From Mallotus nudiflorus (Eukaryota; Streptophyta; Magnoliopsida; Malpighiales; Euphorbiaceae), in NCBI GenBank assembly GCA_947683625.1, contig CANTUR010000114.1:1736001-1800000 (forward strand): a stretch of 64,000 nt of DNA, written 5' to 3'. Under the pieces are notes generated by a model that did no database searches, was not told the DNA's origin, and saw only the letters and a program-made list of their open reading frames with translations. Each line of letters starts with the position of its first letter. Position 1 is the stretch's first letter. Made by a program: the position numbers and the translations under genes. Positions 44,591 to 58,651 of the stretch are shown here, piece after piece.

Positions 44591-45587
44591 ATACAATAAT
44601 TGGCATGTTTACTTAATTGTATTCTTACTTTATAGACATCATACATACATTGTTAAATGCTCAATAAAGAGTTGTTGCATAAGTTTTTAGGTTGGCTTAC
44701 TCATATAAACAACCGCCTCTAGCGTTAAGATAGTGAGAAGAGATGACATTAAATATTAGCACTATCACCTTAAAGGAAAATAAGATGAGGTTGTTTTTAG
44801 ACATGTAACCATTTTGGGTTGCCCTATCCAAATGACTCGTGTAAGCCAGATTTGAATTCTTGGTCATTACCTGCCATCAAGAGTATCTCAAGAATTCAAG
44901 ATATGCATAAATGAGCAACTAAACTTAGTTTTGTACAATGCTTTTTTATTAACATCGCTTAAAATATATATATATAAACACTATAGCACATGATTTATAC
45001 CATGTGTGTTTGTTTGACTAAAAAGGTAGCAGGAGAATGATCCCTACTTCTTTACTATATGAGACCTTCAGGATGATCTTAACTCCGTAAATTGGTACCC
45101 TTACACATTTTATTGTTGTTTGTAATTTATACATAGTGTTTTGCTATATTAGCATGCTACTTATGGTCTTGAATGATTCGATCTATAAAATATGTTTGGA
45201 AAAGAAACTATGTATAAATTATAAATTCTAAGTAGAAAAGGAGATTTTGTCCAATGTGTCCATTGGCCAACCAATCTTATCGCTTGATAGAAGTATGTCT
45301 TGATTATAAATACACAAAATAAAAATATTTTTAATATGCTATTCGAGGGATATAAGATGTTAATATAATTTAAAAGGGACAATCTAAGGTACTGCAAGTA
45401 TATATTTGATTGACTAATATATTTTTATATAGGGTTGAAGTTTCTATGTTATTATTAATAGATACATAATAATAAACTCCCAAGTGAAAGTTTTGCTCGC
45501 TCGGTCGCACAACCCATTTACTAGTATGAAAGTGTTATTTGTCTATTGATTAAAGAAAATCTCATAATGGAGTCATAACCATCATAT
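44591..45587 (+). mobile_element. Copia 3' untranslated region
   Basis: About 1 kb between the end of RNase H and the polypurine tract, with no coding signature. Confidence 0.6.
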
Positions 45588-45599
45588 GCAAGTGAAAGA
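45588..45599 (+). other. Copia polypurine tract
   Basis: 'gcaagtgaaaga' directly precedes TGTCAGAATTT, resembling the copia word AAGTGGGAGA before a TGTT start. It marks the LTR start at 45600. Confidence 0.75.
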
Positions 45600-45970
45600 T
45601 GTCAGAATTTGGATTTGGATCACCCATGATGGGTTGACTCGATCTAACTTGATTTAATAAAAAAAAGGAAGTACAACTGTCCTCCAAAATTATAGGAGCA
45701 ACTGGTCCTATTTATGTACAAAAAATAAAGTGTATGTGCCAATGAAAAATAGAGAGAATAAGAAAAAAAGATATAGAGAAAAAAAATAAAAACACTCTTA
45801 TAAACTCTCCCAAATTAAAACAAATAATAAAAGTAAATAGGGTTATAAAAACAATATGTTTTTACCCAATATTTTGCTATAATTAACATAAACCTAGTGT
45901 TCATCATTTTAAAGTTTATGGAATCATCAAAGGTATGTGGTCCTAACTATTTTATTATTTTAATTCAACA
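45600..45970 (+). mobile_element. Copia 3' LTR
   Basis: It starts TGTCAGAATTTGG and is the inverted partner of 1-320. The right edge is uncertain; 'ttcaaca' at 45970 is a possible CA end. The 5' LTR of this element was not found. Confidence 0.75.
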
Positions 45971-47805
45971 TTACAATAACTTTTTAGTATAATATTGATG
46001 CTATATGACCCGATTTACATATACAACTTCTTGTAATTTCTCAAAAGGTCCTTAATACTTTATTTAATTTAATAGTGGTGTAAAGCATTTATTTTTAAAT
46101 AAATTTTCTATATATCATCATCATGTATATCACATATTTTCCATATGACCTCGGTCATACTAGTCTCCTTGGCCTCATAAGCTCATGCTCAATTGATGTG
46201 CAAACTCATTTCTATATTTCCTTAATAATATTATTTGCACTAATCAAAATGAAATTTGAACCTGAAAACATAATGAATCTTGTCCAGATGTATATAAAAT
46301 TTATAAACTTGTCTATCACAGACTAGTCATGAAATATTTAAAAACACATTGTATTCCACCAGTCACAAGGTATTATATCAAGTTGCATGACATTTAATTT
46401 TTATAGAAAAATTTCTTATTTATTGAAAATCATTATATATTATAAAATTTTTGTGTAAAAATTATTTAAGGGTTTTATTATGATTCTCTTTCACTGTTGC
46501 TATTCACTTCTCATGAAATTACTTGTTTCTTATAGTATAAATTCTTAAAGATTTAAGCGAAAGTTTTACTTTCAAATTATTTAATATGATTTATAATTCT
46601 ACCTTCCATGGGTTAGACATGAGCATTAAGAAATAATTGAATCTCATAGCAACCTATGGGTTATATTGCTAACTATCTCTTTCTCAAAGCGCTACAACCT
46701 ATAACTCTATCTCATAGCACTACAACTTACAGCTCCTTCTTGAAACATTTTTATTTATTACTCTTTCTCATAGTATAATTATTTATAAATCAGTAAATTT
46801 TATTACATTAATCCTTCTCAAAGTAAACTCATTAACCATATAAATTTTCCCTAAATGCATATTAAACTTATGTGTTGCCTTAAAGGCAATTATTATAGAA
46901 TCGCCATCAACATCAAGAAACCTTTAATCTAAGAATCACTCTCACCATGACCAATATAAACATCTCAGGGTAATTAAGCTCATTATAACACCTCTATGAA
47001 CATGGATACAATAGTGCTCAATTTGCAATTTCAATTTTATCATACAATGTTCTAGTACGTGTACAATGCATTTGCTATTTTATCACTATTATGTGTACTT
47101 ATTGTTTCAAATAAATTTAACACTTCCAAAACTTTGGCATGTGTTTGCTCTTAAAACTTGTTTATGATCACTTAAGCATATAATTTAGGATTATACTCTT
47201 CGAGAATTAAATACTCTTGACTCTATGTGTGTGTGTGTGTGTATAGTTCAAAAGTTGCACCCTATAAATTAAGTTCTTATACGTATACTTTCTCAAATAT
47301 AAATTTTATTATAAATCTTATTTATTATTCTAAAATTAGTTAAGTTCCAATACTTAATTTAGCATAATATATCAATTTACTTACTTTATTAAGGCCTTTT
47401 ATAAAAATGCACCTTTAAATTCTTAACTCTAGCTTAAGGTTTAGACACTATATCTTGATTAAAATAAATTTATTATCAATAACTATATTTAGTTCTTAAA
47501 GATTCAATTCAACATAGCTTTTAGTAACTTAAAGCTTTAATTTTATCATTAAGAAGTTAATATCAAATTTAATTCCTAGATTGATCATCAATAGATTAAT
47601 ACCAAAACATGATTCTAGTACTTCTACTAGTTCAACTCTATTATGTATAATTTGAAAGGATATGATCAAGTCATCTATAACAAAAATGGAACATTTAAAT
47701 TCTATTTAGAAATCAATATGAATTTGGAAAGAGTAACACTAACTTATAAGGCTTATAAGTTTATAGCCATTCAACTTAATAATAATAAGATAGCCACTTA
47801 AATCA

Positions 47806-47850
<45 letters not shown>

Positions 47851-48116
47851 CCAATTGTGTTATTCCTTTATATTTATTTATGTCTTTGGTAAGGTACCCT
47901 TTTATTTCAAAGGTTCAATACTTTTACAACAATGAAAATTCCCTTTTTTCTTTTTTTTTCACTTTCTTGCTCTATTTTTAAAGCATTTTATTTAGATTAT
48001 TAAAATAGCATTTTAGCATGTCTAGTTCATAGAATTTTGCAATTAACTTAACATGTACAATAACAACTTACTTAACTACAAAATTAAGGATTTATATAAG
48101 GTAATTTTTGTAAGTA
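45971..48116. other. AT-rich DNA without recognised genes
   Basis: Non-coding. A worn array of about 29-base units ('ctatctcatagcactacaac' variants) lies near 46660-46800. A (TG)n run is at 47226-47242. An (AT)n run of about 40 bases is at 47809-47848. Confidence 0.5.
47740..47890 (+). repeat. Block B, copy 1, with an (AT)n core
   Basis: 'aacttataaggcttataag', 'tttatagccattcaactta' and 'aagatagccac' are followed by (AT)n and 'ccaattgtgttattccttt'. The same order is seen at 48274-48500, where the core has grown to (CA)n(TA)n. Confidence 0.85.
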
Positions 48117-48262
48117 CATGGTTCGCAACAAGTAGTAAAGCTTGACTGTCGAGTATCATTCCCATGAGTAGATTGATACCAAGTACTAGTCATAATTATA
48201 TTTCCACAAGCTAACAAAATAATATTTATTAGAATGAAATAACAAAATTGACAAGCAAGAAT
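48117..48262 (-). repeat. LTR piece a of a minus-strand gypsy relic
   Basis: Matches 49792-49945 ('gcaacaagtagtaaagcttgac', 'ccataattatatttccacaa' types, quoted in part). It ends abruptly at block B copy 2. Confidence 0.75.
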
Positions 48263-48273
48263 AAAAATCCTTT

Positions 48274-48500
<227 letters not shown>

Positions 48501-48575
48501 TATACCAAGTACTAGCATAATTATATTTCCACAATCTAACAAAATAATATTTATTAGAATGAAATAACAAAATTA
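48501..48575 (-). repeat. LTR piece b of the minus-strand gypsy relic
   Basis: A second copy of part of the same LTR end ('taccaagtactagcataatt' to 'gaaataacaaaatta'), directly after block B copy 2 and before gag. Confidence 0.75.
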
Positions 48576-49744
48576 ACCATGAAAAGTTTGGGTGATTTCT
48601 CCATCCAAGGTTGTATGTGTTAGAGTAAGGGTTCCCTTGGGATCTGCCATTATAATTATTCTATGTATTAAGCTATTCAATATAACAATATTAAGAGAAA
48701 CCATCATTTTATTAACATTATATAATAAAATTTCCTCCTCCACACACTTCGGATGAGGGTACTTAGAATGGGAATCCAGTAAAATTGAGTTTTTCTAACT
48801 TTTTGAAAGAGAGTCTAATTTGGCATTCACCATGCTTAACTGTTAATTTTATATACTCCAGCTACAATCTTAGGTTGATTTTTCTCCTAGTGCCACAGAT
48901 AGTTATTTGAAGCCATTTTTTCCAAGGGTGTATAAGCGTCTTTAGAGGTTTGCTTATAAAAGAGCCTTGTGCATCCATATCAATTATGAATTGCAAGGAC
49001 TCAGTTAGTCCTTGGTAGAATGTTTGCATGAGGAGCTAATTCAAAATACCATGATGAGGGCAATGTCTTTTTAGGTCTTTAAATCTCTCTCAAGCTTCAT
49101 ACAAAGATTCTCTAGGCTGTTGCCTTAACCTTGTAAGGTCTTAAAGTTATTGGGCAATCTTTCTAAGCAAATAATACTTGATAAGAAAGGCATTAGAAAG
49201 TGAATCCCATGAGGTGATGGAATTTGGTGCTAATGATCCCAACCACAGTTTCACCTTGTCCCTTAATAAGAAGGGAAATAGCTTGAGGTGAATAACATCT
49301 ATGCTTACTCCATTCATCTTGAAAGTGTTACAAATGTCAAGGAAAGAAGCTAGATAAGCATTAGGATCTTCTAATGGTAGTCTACCAAACTGATATTATA
49401 AAAACATTTTGATGTATGCAAGTTTGATCTCGAAGGTGTTAGCCTTAATAGTTGGCTTTACATTATAGTTTGGGCTTCTTGTAAGATTGGGTACACCATA
49501 TTCTTATAAAGCTCATGCTGCTTGGTTAGCCTTTCTTTTTTCTTTTTCTCTTTTCTCCTTTTAGTTATTTTTGCATGTCATTTCAATTTTTGGATTTACT
49601 TTCTCTAGTTCAAGATATTTTGATCTTGTTTGCATAAACAAGAGTCAAGTACCTTAAAAGAAAAAGTAAAGGAAATTAAATAAAATAGAAAATAAAAATA
49701 TTAGTCTAGCAAAAATAAAAAGTTCCCTAATATTAGTATTGTCT
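48576..49744 (-). pseudogene. Athila-type gag remnant, minus strand
   Basis: On the minus strand the region near 49400-49130 reads LPLEDPNAYLASFLDICNTF, MNGVSIDVIHLKLFPFLL and SNAFLIKYYLL, matching the gag capsid words of the relic at 9690 (EDPNDHLANFLEIYDT). Downstream parts (GLTESLQFIIDMDAQGSFIS, KPLKTLIHPWKKWLQ) are also gag. Everything between gag and the left LTR pieces is missing. Confidence 0.75.
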
Positions 49745-49746
49745 AT

Positions 49747-49764
49747 CTCCCCAGCAACAGTGCC
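49747..49764 (-). other. Primer-binding site, tRNA-Asp type
   Basis: Minus-strand TGGCACTGTTGCTGGGGA matches the tRNA-Asp-type site at 15 of 18 positions, the best match of the five in the window. Confidence 0.8.
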
Positions 49765-49791
49765 AAAAACTTCTTAGGCAATTTCTAAAAG

Positions 49792-51161
49792 TGCATGATT
49801 TGCAACAAGTAGTAAAGTTTGACCATCAAGTGTTATTCCCATTAGGAGATTGATACAAGTACTAGCCATAATTATATTTCCACAATCTAACAAAATAATA
49901 TTTATTGGAATGAAATAACAATATTAACAAGTAAGAATAAAAATCCTAATTCTGAAATATTTATTTTAAAATTCAATAATTAAAAGACCAGAGACTGGAT
50001 TCGCTTCACTAGCTACTACTTGAATAACATGATTAATTCATAATTTAAATCATAACACAATCAAGGGTAAACCGTTCAAATCACTTAAAGTCTCTCTTGA
50101 CATCATTCAGGCATACCAAAGTTAATTACAACTTATTTTTATGGTCACGTTAATTAAATAAGGCTCATTAATTTCTTTAGTGATTTATTACTCCCCGAAG
50201 GATTCATCTACTTTCATAATCAAGGTTTCTAAGTTTTACAAGTCTATAAGCTGATAAATCATGGAACTTTTGATGTCTCTAATCTACCCAAAAACATGAA
50301 TTCAATTAGGCCTAAAATTGAACACAAGGCAATTAAGCACAACTTGTAAAATTGACTGTTAATCAATTCATTGAAAGGAAATAAAGATCCAAGCAAGTAA
50401 TAGACTAGCTACACAAATCCAAACCCTAAAGAGAATTTAGCCACACATGGTTGTGAAAATGAACACAAACAAAAATAAAGAGAATAGAATAGATATGAAT
50501 GAATGAATGTATGTATGTATCCCTCAATAATCCTCTCCAAGATTAGATATCTCTTCCTTATATACTTCCTTCTTGCTTAAGGATTTCTAACTTTCCTATT
50601 AAAAAATCTTCCATCTAAGAAATCTTTTAAATCATTTAACCACAATGAAAAAGGAAAAATTTGAGGTTGCACAACTCAAACATGACCATGTGGTGGAGTG
50701 TGTGGAGTACACGATGGCTTGCATAGGGTGTGCATAAGGGTGCATGCATTGGTGTGTGGAGTGATTTTCAACACACACTCTGTTACATGGCCATTCGGTA
50801 GGGTGTCCATGGCTTCTTTATCGAGCTTGATTTCAACTAGGCTAGTATACAAGCAACGTCATAGACAGGTAGTAGAATGTGCAAAACTCTTAATAGATAC
50901 ACATGCATGCACTAGTTTATGTGCGCGATTGTGCATAAGCTCTCATTGTACAGAGGCTAGGACATGGGTGTGCAATAATTCCATCTACAAAATATATAAA
51001 AATTAGACACTAAGACACAGTTAATTATCAGAAAATTATGCAAATGAGAAATTAAAATGCAAGTTAATAACATTATGCTAAATGCAAGTGAAATAGACAA
51101 TGATTAAATAAAACCAAAATAAAAATGCTTCTAAAATTGTATATATAAATGACACACATCA
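49792..51161 (-). mobile_element. 5' LTR of the minus-strand gypsy relic
   Basis: It starts on the minus strand as TGATGTGTGTCATTTATATA at 51161 and ends near 49792 (ATCATGCA), about 28 bases before the primer site. It contains GTG-rich words at 50690-50960 ('ccatgtggtggagtgtgtgg', 'gtgcatgcattggtgtgtgg'). A 102-codon frame there has no protein-like features. Confidence 0.7.
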
Positions 51162-52703
51162 ATTTATGTTGATTTTAAAAGAAACCATTTTAACATTATT
51201 CAAGAGGTGTTTTACAATGAGTTTCTTAAGAAATAACACAAGAAACATTAAATTTTAGGGTTGTTTAGAACAGAATTAAGTAGCAAATGTTAGCATAGTT
51301 TAACAGTAAATAAATGACAACAAGGATTTTAAGAATCACAGCAGCTCAGGTACATATTTTTACATGGTTTCAAAAAAAAATGGTGCAACCAACATCCCAA
51401 GAAAACAACGTAAGGAACAACAAGATTTTGAGCTGCTTAAGAATCAATTTTCAGTATAGAATCAAGGAGAGTTATATTGTAGGCATTTAAACATCAGACA
51501 AAAAAGGGTGGCAGCAAAACATCAAATTTTAGCGAGTAATAAAAGCTCAAAACAAGTTATGGGTTCAATGGGGTTCACTCATGTTTTCACTCATAAAATC
51601 CTGATGCAAAATTCATCATAAACAACAACAAAATACAAATTATTCTACTGTAGAATTCACACAAAATAGCAGCAAATCACCCATTCCTCTCTCATTTTAT
51701 TTTGATATGTTTTTAAGTCACATTAGCAAGTAAATTTAAACTTAAATATGCATTTTCTCTCCAAGGAAATTAGTAGCAACCTCACGTTGCGCAAAACTGA
51801 ACTTAATAATAGTAAAATTGCAAAGTTCTCGATAGTTTAAAATGAAGAAGAATAGCAACTGATTCCCAAAGCAAGAGTAGTACCGAAGCAACAAGTTTCA
51901 TGTTTATTCTAAGAATTGAAACTCAATAAGAATAGTAGCACCAAGAATGTTAAAACCAAACAACAAAAATGTTTCAAAAAGCATTCAGAATTCGTAAGAA
52001 AACGACACCAAGAGTTCATGATTTCAACAATAGCAAGGAATTTAAAAGAATCAATTTGAGGGATAAAATGATGTTAACTCACCTGTATTCCAACAAAATC
52101 TAACTTAATAGCCACTTTAATAACCAACTTGACCTTATAAAATGAGTAGTCTACCCAAATCTTAGCTCCACCTTAGCTAAAATCCTCACTTTCTTATCTT
52201 CCTCATCCTTTTCCAGTAAGCACTCTCCTCTCCCTTTTATTTTGCTATTCTTTTATTTCTAATGTATAGAAACACTTTTTTTAATAGATGGCTATATGTG
52301 AGAAGATGCTTACATGCCTCTTGACACCTTACCATGTTAAATATACTTTAATCTTTTTTTTCTAAAGAGACATGTGTCACTTTCATGCAATCCACTTGAC
52401 ACCTCATGTATTTTTTTTTTCAAATACACCCTTATTTCTTTCTTTCTTCTTCAACTATACCCTTCTCATCTTTATTTTCTTTCAATTGAACCCTCATTTC
52501 CATCGTGCAAATTGATACATTACTAGGAAAATTTCTCTTTAATCCTTTTATTTATCATATATTACTAATCTCAAACCTTTATCTCTTTTATTCTATAAAA
52601 ATTAAGCCCCCTTGATTAATAATTTTTAATCAAATTGAGACTTAATTTAATTAACTAATTATTACTAGTATTTATTTAATAATATGAGGGCACGAATGTT
52701 ACA
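51162..52703 (-). mobile_element. Probable solo gypsy LTR, minus strand
   Basis: Non-coding. Its right end reads TGTAACATTCGTGCCC on the minus strand, like the TGTAAC start of several plant gypsy LTRs, and meets a copia gag reading frame at 52704. The left edge is undefined. No target duplication was established. Confidence 0.45.
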
Positions 52704-55186
52704 CATATGGGGTTATTAGCAATGCACAAAAAATCCAACCGCATATTGAACATCACAACATCTCTAAAGAAAATAAAATTGTGTCTCAATATCTTTATCA
52801 TGCTAAGGAAATTACAAATTCATTGGCTTTTGCAAGGCAACCTTTATCTTCATATGAGTTTAATGTAATCGCATTATCAAGACTTGGTTCTATATATAAT
52901 GGTATTATTATAACTTTTTAATAACAATCAGAATCCATTCCCTTTAGTGAACTACATAGCCAGTTAGTGTCATATGAGCTTTTGCTCAAATCACATAAAC
53001 CTACTCTTCTAGCAGCCAATCAGTGATCTTTTGCTCTAGTCTGACCACTATACAGTAATGGTCACCATTATCAACCTTAGTGTGGTGGTCATAGAGATTT
53101 TTATGGTTACATAAATAAACTGCTGTGGACTGTCATTGATGTTTTTATCATAATTTTAGCTCCCACAATTTGTCTCATCAGTTTCAATAATATGATGATG
53201 CTTTACCTCATTAGCATGCCTATTTGATAGAAGTGCCATCCTCACCCACTTCTGGCATTCTCTCTGCCACACCTACTGAAATTTCATCTTATTGTTGTCC
53301 AGGTACAGGTGCTACACACCACATGACCCCAGACATCTCTGCACATTCACTTTCGGATGAGTATAAGGGTAAGGACAGATTATTTGTTAGTGATGGTAAT
53401 GGTTTATAAATTTTTAATGTTGGAACTTCTTCTATTCCTTCTTGATCTAAATTGCTTAAGTTGCATCATGTTTTACATGTTACATAAATTTAAAAATCTT
53501 TACTTTTTGTGAAAGGATTTTGTACTGATAATAAATGATTTTTTAAGTCTGACCCATATCATAATCTTGTGAAGGATCAAGTGACAAAGAGTATGATGCC
53601 TCATAAAACAATTGAGCTAGGCCTTTACAAGCTTCAAGATGCACTTCCACATAAATTACCTTCTCCTATAGTAGCATACCTTGCAAGCTTAGAATATTGG
53701 CATGCTAGACTATGTCATTTAAGTTTAAAAACTATTTCTCATCTAGTTAATTCTTTTCATTTACCTTATTTTAAAATAAAACCTAAGTCAAATAAATATG
53801 AGCTTGTTGTTTAGGCAAGCTACATCATGTGTCTTTACCTTTGACACATCATCATTGTACTACACCTTTACAACTTATTCATTTAGATGTTTGGGGTCTT
53901 GCTATGATTTGTTCCAATTCTATATTCAAATATTTTATCATTTTTATCGATGATTACTCTCTCATTACTTGGCTTTATCTAATGAAATGCAAAAGTGAAG
54001 TTTCTTCCATATTTTACAAATTTCAAACCATGGTTAAAAAATAATGTGATACTAAAATAAAATCTTTTAACTCTAATTAGGGTGGTGAATATCGCCCCTT
54101 GCACAATTTTTTAACAATATGGTATCATTTATACAATCACTTACCCTTATACACATTAACAAAATGAAACCATTGAGAGAAAAATTTGTCATATGGTTAA
54201 TATAGGCATTACTTTGTTAGGTCATTGTGGTGCTCCATATAAATATTAGGAGTATTCATTTGAAACTACCATTTTTTTAATATATCAGTTACCAACCACT
54301 GTCTTACAAAATAAAATACCATATCAAATTCTATAGCATCAAGTTCTAGATTTTTTGTTTTAAGAGTCTTTGGTTGTGCCATATACCCTTTACTTCACCC
54401 TTTCAGTAAACATAAATTCACTTATCGTACTATTGACTATATCTTTTTGTGGTACTCTCCATCACATTTTAGGTATAAGTGTTTGGACAAAAATTCTAGC
54501 AAAATCTACATTGCTTGTCATGTTACTTTTGATGAAAAAAGTTCCCTTTTAAAAATGTTTCTCACCTCAACACCAATATAGATGCATTGCTAGTTAACAA
54601 GCCAATCATGCCATGGTTACAACTCAGTCATAAGTTCCTAGTGGAACACTGTCTCTCACTTTTAGGTATGTCATCTTGCTCTCACACTTCTACTTTTACT
54701 CAACCTCTTTCTCTTTAAACAGTCCTAATAGCCCATACTCCCTCATCCTTACCCTATACACTAACGTCCCAATCCCATACATCATCCCTAATCACCATAA
54801 ATCATTTCAATCTTGATGGAATTAAATTATTTATGGACTTATCCCACTAACCTCATAATACATAAATTTAACCTCATCCAGTTCGAACACATCCTATGTA
54901 ACCTCACCCTACCACGTTAAACTATAAGCCAATAGCTCTTCACACCAATTTAACCACACATTCTCCTTTACCGATATATGAACCCAATTCATTTACTAAA
55001 GCCAAGCAATTTCAAGAATGACATGGAACCCCCTCATTAGAAATAACACATGGAAATTGGTACCTCCTCTATCCAATACAAACATCATTGGCAATCATTG
55101 GATATACAAAATTAAAAGACATGCCAGTGGACAAATAGAATAGTACAAAGTAAGGTTGGTTGCTAGAGGTTATACGTCAAAGTATG
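52704..55186 (+). pseudogene. Copia gag, protease, integrase and RT start
   Basis: Gag: NKIVSQYLYHAKEITNSLAF, PLSSYEFNVIALSRLGSIYN, LHSQLVSYELLLKSHKP. Protease: the active-site turn GTGATHHMTPD (normally DTGATHH, so the catalytic Asp is Gly), at about 53303. GAG-pre-integrase and integrase: YWHARLCHLSLKTISHL, QLIHLDVWGLAMICSN, FIIFIDDYSLITWLYLM. RT start: NTWKLVPP, IGNHWIYKIKRHASG, VRLVARGYTSK (55180). Stops and frameshifts are frequent from 54050 to 54900. It continues at 58652 beyond an insertion. Confidence 0.88.
55182..55186 (+). repeat. Target-site duplication, left (GTATG)
   Basis: Exact partner at 58652-58656. Removing one copy with the insert rejoins TSK to YGLDYRETF in copia RT. Confidence 0.92.
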
Positions 55187-58087
55187 TGTCATGACCCAAA
55201 ACAGGGGGCCATGACCGGTGCTAGGGAATGGGAATTCTTTCGAATCCGGAACCCATAGCAAGCCTTAAAATAAACAAAACATGCAATAATAATAATAATA
55301 ATATAATTAAAATATTTTGTAGCGGAAATAATTTTCATAAATAAAATAAAGTAATGCTCCATCAAACTCGTTTAAATAAACAAGCTCAGTCTCATATATA
55401 AATAATCTTTTAATACAAATCCCAGTTCAAATCTTTATAATACATATCTCATACAACATAGTACATAAATATCCCACGACTGACTACAACTACTGCAGTG
55501 TCTAGATTCTAAAATAAAATCAAGTGAGCAGTTTACATAGTAAAGTCAGGGCAGAAGAAATCTGACGTAAGGGTCTGCTACTGAGGTTTGAAGACAAAGA
55601 CTCTCCTGAAAAATAGTCAACGGAGGGGAGTCAGACCTCACTGAGTGAATTTTTATAATATATATACATGCATAGCTAAATGAAAAATGCACACATTCAA
55701 TAGTATATATAATAAATATATATACATGCAAAATCACACAGATGCAGGAAAAATTATTTTTTATATATATTGAAAATAACATTCGTTTATGAAGGATCAA
55801 ATAGAACCCTAAATGATCGCAACCTCAAACAATGTTAGACAACACTCTAGCCATACAGGCTCACTTATTCCAAATAAATTCACTTGTTCCATTTGGATAG
55901 TAGACTGGCCCTGAGACACTAAGTCAATCGAGCTCCATCAATCTGACTGTCAGTGTGATTGGCCCCGAGATACTTAGTCAACCGAGCTCCAGCAATCACA
56001 CTCCTAAATCACATCTCACACCAAATAAATCAATCCAATCAATATCCACAAATAGGTTAGTAATTTAACTTAAATTCTATCATCATACCAGTACGTACTC
56101 AGTCCTAATGCTGCCCACTAGGTAGCACGTTCTATTGATATCCTTCATTTATATATATAACATACATTCATAAAATAATGATGCATGACATAAATTAAAA
56201 TAACAATATAAATCATATATATACTAGAAATATACCGAAAATAAACCAAGTATATTTCGAGTATATATATGTCGAATAAATTCAATTTAATTATAAAATA
56301 AACTAGAAATATACTATAAATTTACTTAAAAACATTTTAAGTATAATTCAATAATAACACATGCATTTAATTTAAAATATACCAAAAATATACTTGAGCA
56401 ATTATTAAACCATTTATGCATATTTCATAAAATTTAAACATACATTTCTAAAACATGCAATCCTAATACAAGTATATATAGAATAACAACTTATAGTTAT
56501 TGCGCTCCACGAGACGGGTCCGATGGGCTTGGTCCACTAGGCCTCAGTCTCGACGCAACTAAACAAACAAATGACAATACAAAATCAGAATAATTCTAAC
56601 GAAATTCTAGAGACTCAATTTAAAACACTGAACACAAAATAGGAATAGGAATTCGACCAGATGTCACATTTTACATGAATTCAACCAAAAATTCGACAGA
56701 ACCTCCCTTGTAAAACGAACATCTCTCTATTCAGAAAGCAGAGCCAATCCTGCAAAGAAACACACTTCTAAAATATAGAGCCACACAACCCCTCAATCGG
56801 ACTTCCAAACTACAATTCTACCGACTAAGGTTCACAATTCACGAGATAACACAGAACATATTTAAAATGCCAAAAATACCCTTATTATACCAAAATTTAG
56901 CAATTTAGATATTTAAAACACTAAAAATAATTATTTAACCGATAAATACATAAAAACCCTAATTTTAATAAAATAGTATTAAAAATCCATAATTCTCGAT
57001 AAATTCATAAATATTAACTGAAATTCATTTTATAATTCCAAATTACATAATTAACCCTAAAACATATTAAAAATCAATAAAAACTCATTTATTTAGAAAA
57101 ATCATATATTATATATAATTTGAAAATAATTTACGAAAAATAGTTTTAATTAGTCAAAAATACTAAATAATTTGTATAAATCATTTTTATACCTCAAATA
57201 ACTATTAAAACCAATTTAATTATATTTTTAGCCAATTTAGTGTCAAATTACCAAAATACCCCTTATATATAAACTTATTATAAATGTTCAAAAATTCACC
57301 AAAAATAATATAATTACTCAAAATTAAATTTCTTAATATATAATTCAATAATATCAATAAATATACTCAATTAACCAATTAATCTCACTAAAACACATAA
57401 TTAACCTAATTTTCCCAAAGTTACATAAACTAAAAAAATTCAAAATAATTATATAAAAATCACAAAAATTACAAATAAATTCCTAAAATGCATTTCAATA
57501 CCTATAAACACCATAAATCACAATTTCATAATTTATTTAATTAATTTACGAAAATTAGAAAATATTAATAAAATAATAAAAAATTCACAAAAATCAAAAT
57601 AATTCCCAAAAGTTCCACAAAAATTACCACATGTAGATTAAGCTAAGAGGATCAATCTTTGTGAAGGAAGTTTACTTGAATCATTAGAATTGAAGTTCAA
57701 GAAAAAATTAAGAACTCAAGTTGACCGAAATTGAAAATTGGAAACCTAGAAAAATCTAGACCAAATCAAGTGAAATCAAGCTTAGAAATGCACTCATCGG
57801 AACTCAAGGAAGAGATAGAGGTCAGTGGCACTTCAAACGGTGGCCGAAAATGTGTTGATCAGAGTTGGAATCAATTCTCGGTTTCTAGGGAGAAAACTGA
57901 TCAAACAATGCCGGAAATGAGAGGAAAGGGCGGCAGAGTGGGCTGGAGATGGAGGAGGATGGCTGAGAGGCAAATCGACTGCAAGAAATTGATGTTGCAG
58001 TCATCGGAAGTGGGTGGGGGACGTCAGGCTGCTTGATGAAGGAGATAATGGCACAATCGTAAATAACACAAACTTTTGTTTTTGTAA

Positions 58088-58174
<87 letters not shown>

Positions 58175-58651
58175 TTTAATTTATATTATAATAATATATG
58201 AATATTTTATTCAAATTAATATACACCACACACATAATTAATAATATCTATCTACATATACATATATATACACATATTAATTATTAAAACTACATAATAT
58301 AATATAAATTTAATTAAAAATAAACCCTAATTATTTAAATGTGCATATATGCATGTATATGTATATATTTTAATACGACACTTAAAATCGTGCATGGACT
58401 CATGCAAATTCACAAAACCGTCCAAAATAATTAATATTTATTTATTTAAGTTTTAATTTCCTCGAAAATAAAACTTTCGGGAAAATTTTACGTAACAAAC
58501 TTAAAATAATTAAAAATGAAAAGAAACTTAAAATAATTAAAAATGACTTTAATAAATAATAAACTAATTAAATAATCAAATATATATATAAATTATTAAC
58601 ACTGCATAACTCGATGCAGTTTAAAATTATCTAAAAACTCGGGCTATTATA
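55187..58651. mobile_element. 3,465-base insertion, probable large solo LTR
   Basis: Bounded by TGTCATGACCC and CTATTATA (expected CA end mutated to TA) and by exact GTATG duplications, so it is an LTR-type insertion with integrase-style 5-base duplication. Features: 'ggccatgaccggtgctaggg' near the left end; a repeated 'ccgagatacttagtcaa(c/t)cgagctcca' motif near 55910 and 55970; a long very AT-rich middle; a GC-richer stretch at 57780-58040. No gag-pol motif was seen. A 101-codon frame at 57731-58036 lacks recognisable domains. Confidence 0.65.
58088..58170 (+). repeat. (TA)n microsatellite, about 41 units
   Basis: A pure TA run inside the 3.47 kb insertion. Confidence 0.95.

Noticed and set aside
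50698..51006. 102-codon frame rich in Cys, His and Val
   Set aside because: It reflects GTG-rich words in an LTR and does not resemble a protein family.
57731..58036. 101-codon frame in the GC-richer part of the 3.47 kb insertion
   Set aside because: No recognisable domain, and it lies inside a non-coding LTR-like insertion. Kept only as a note.
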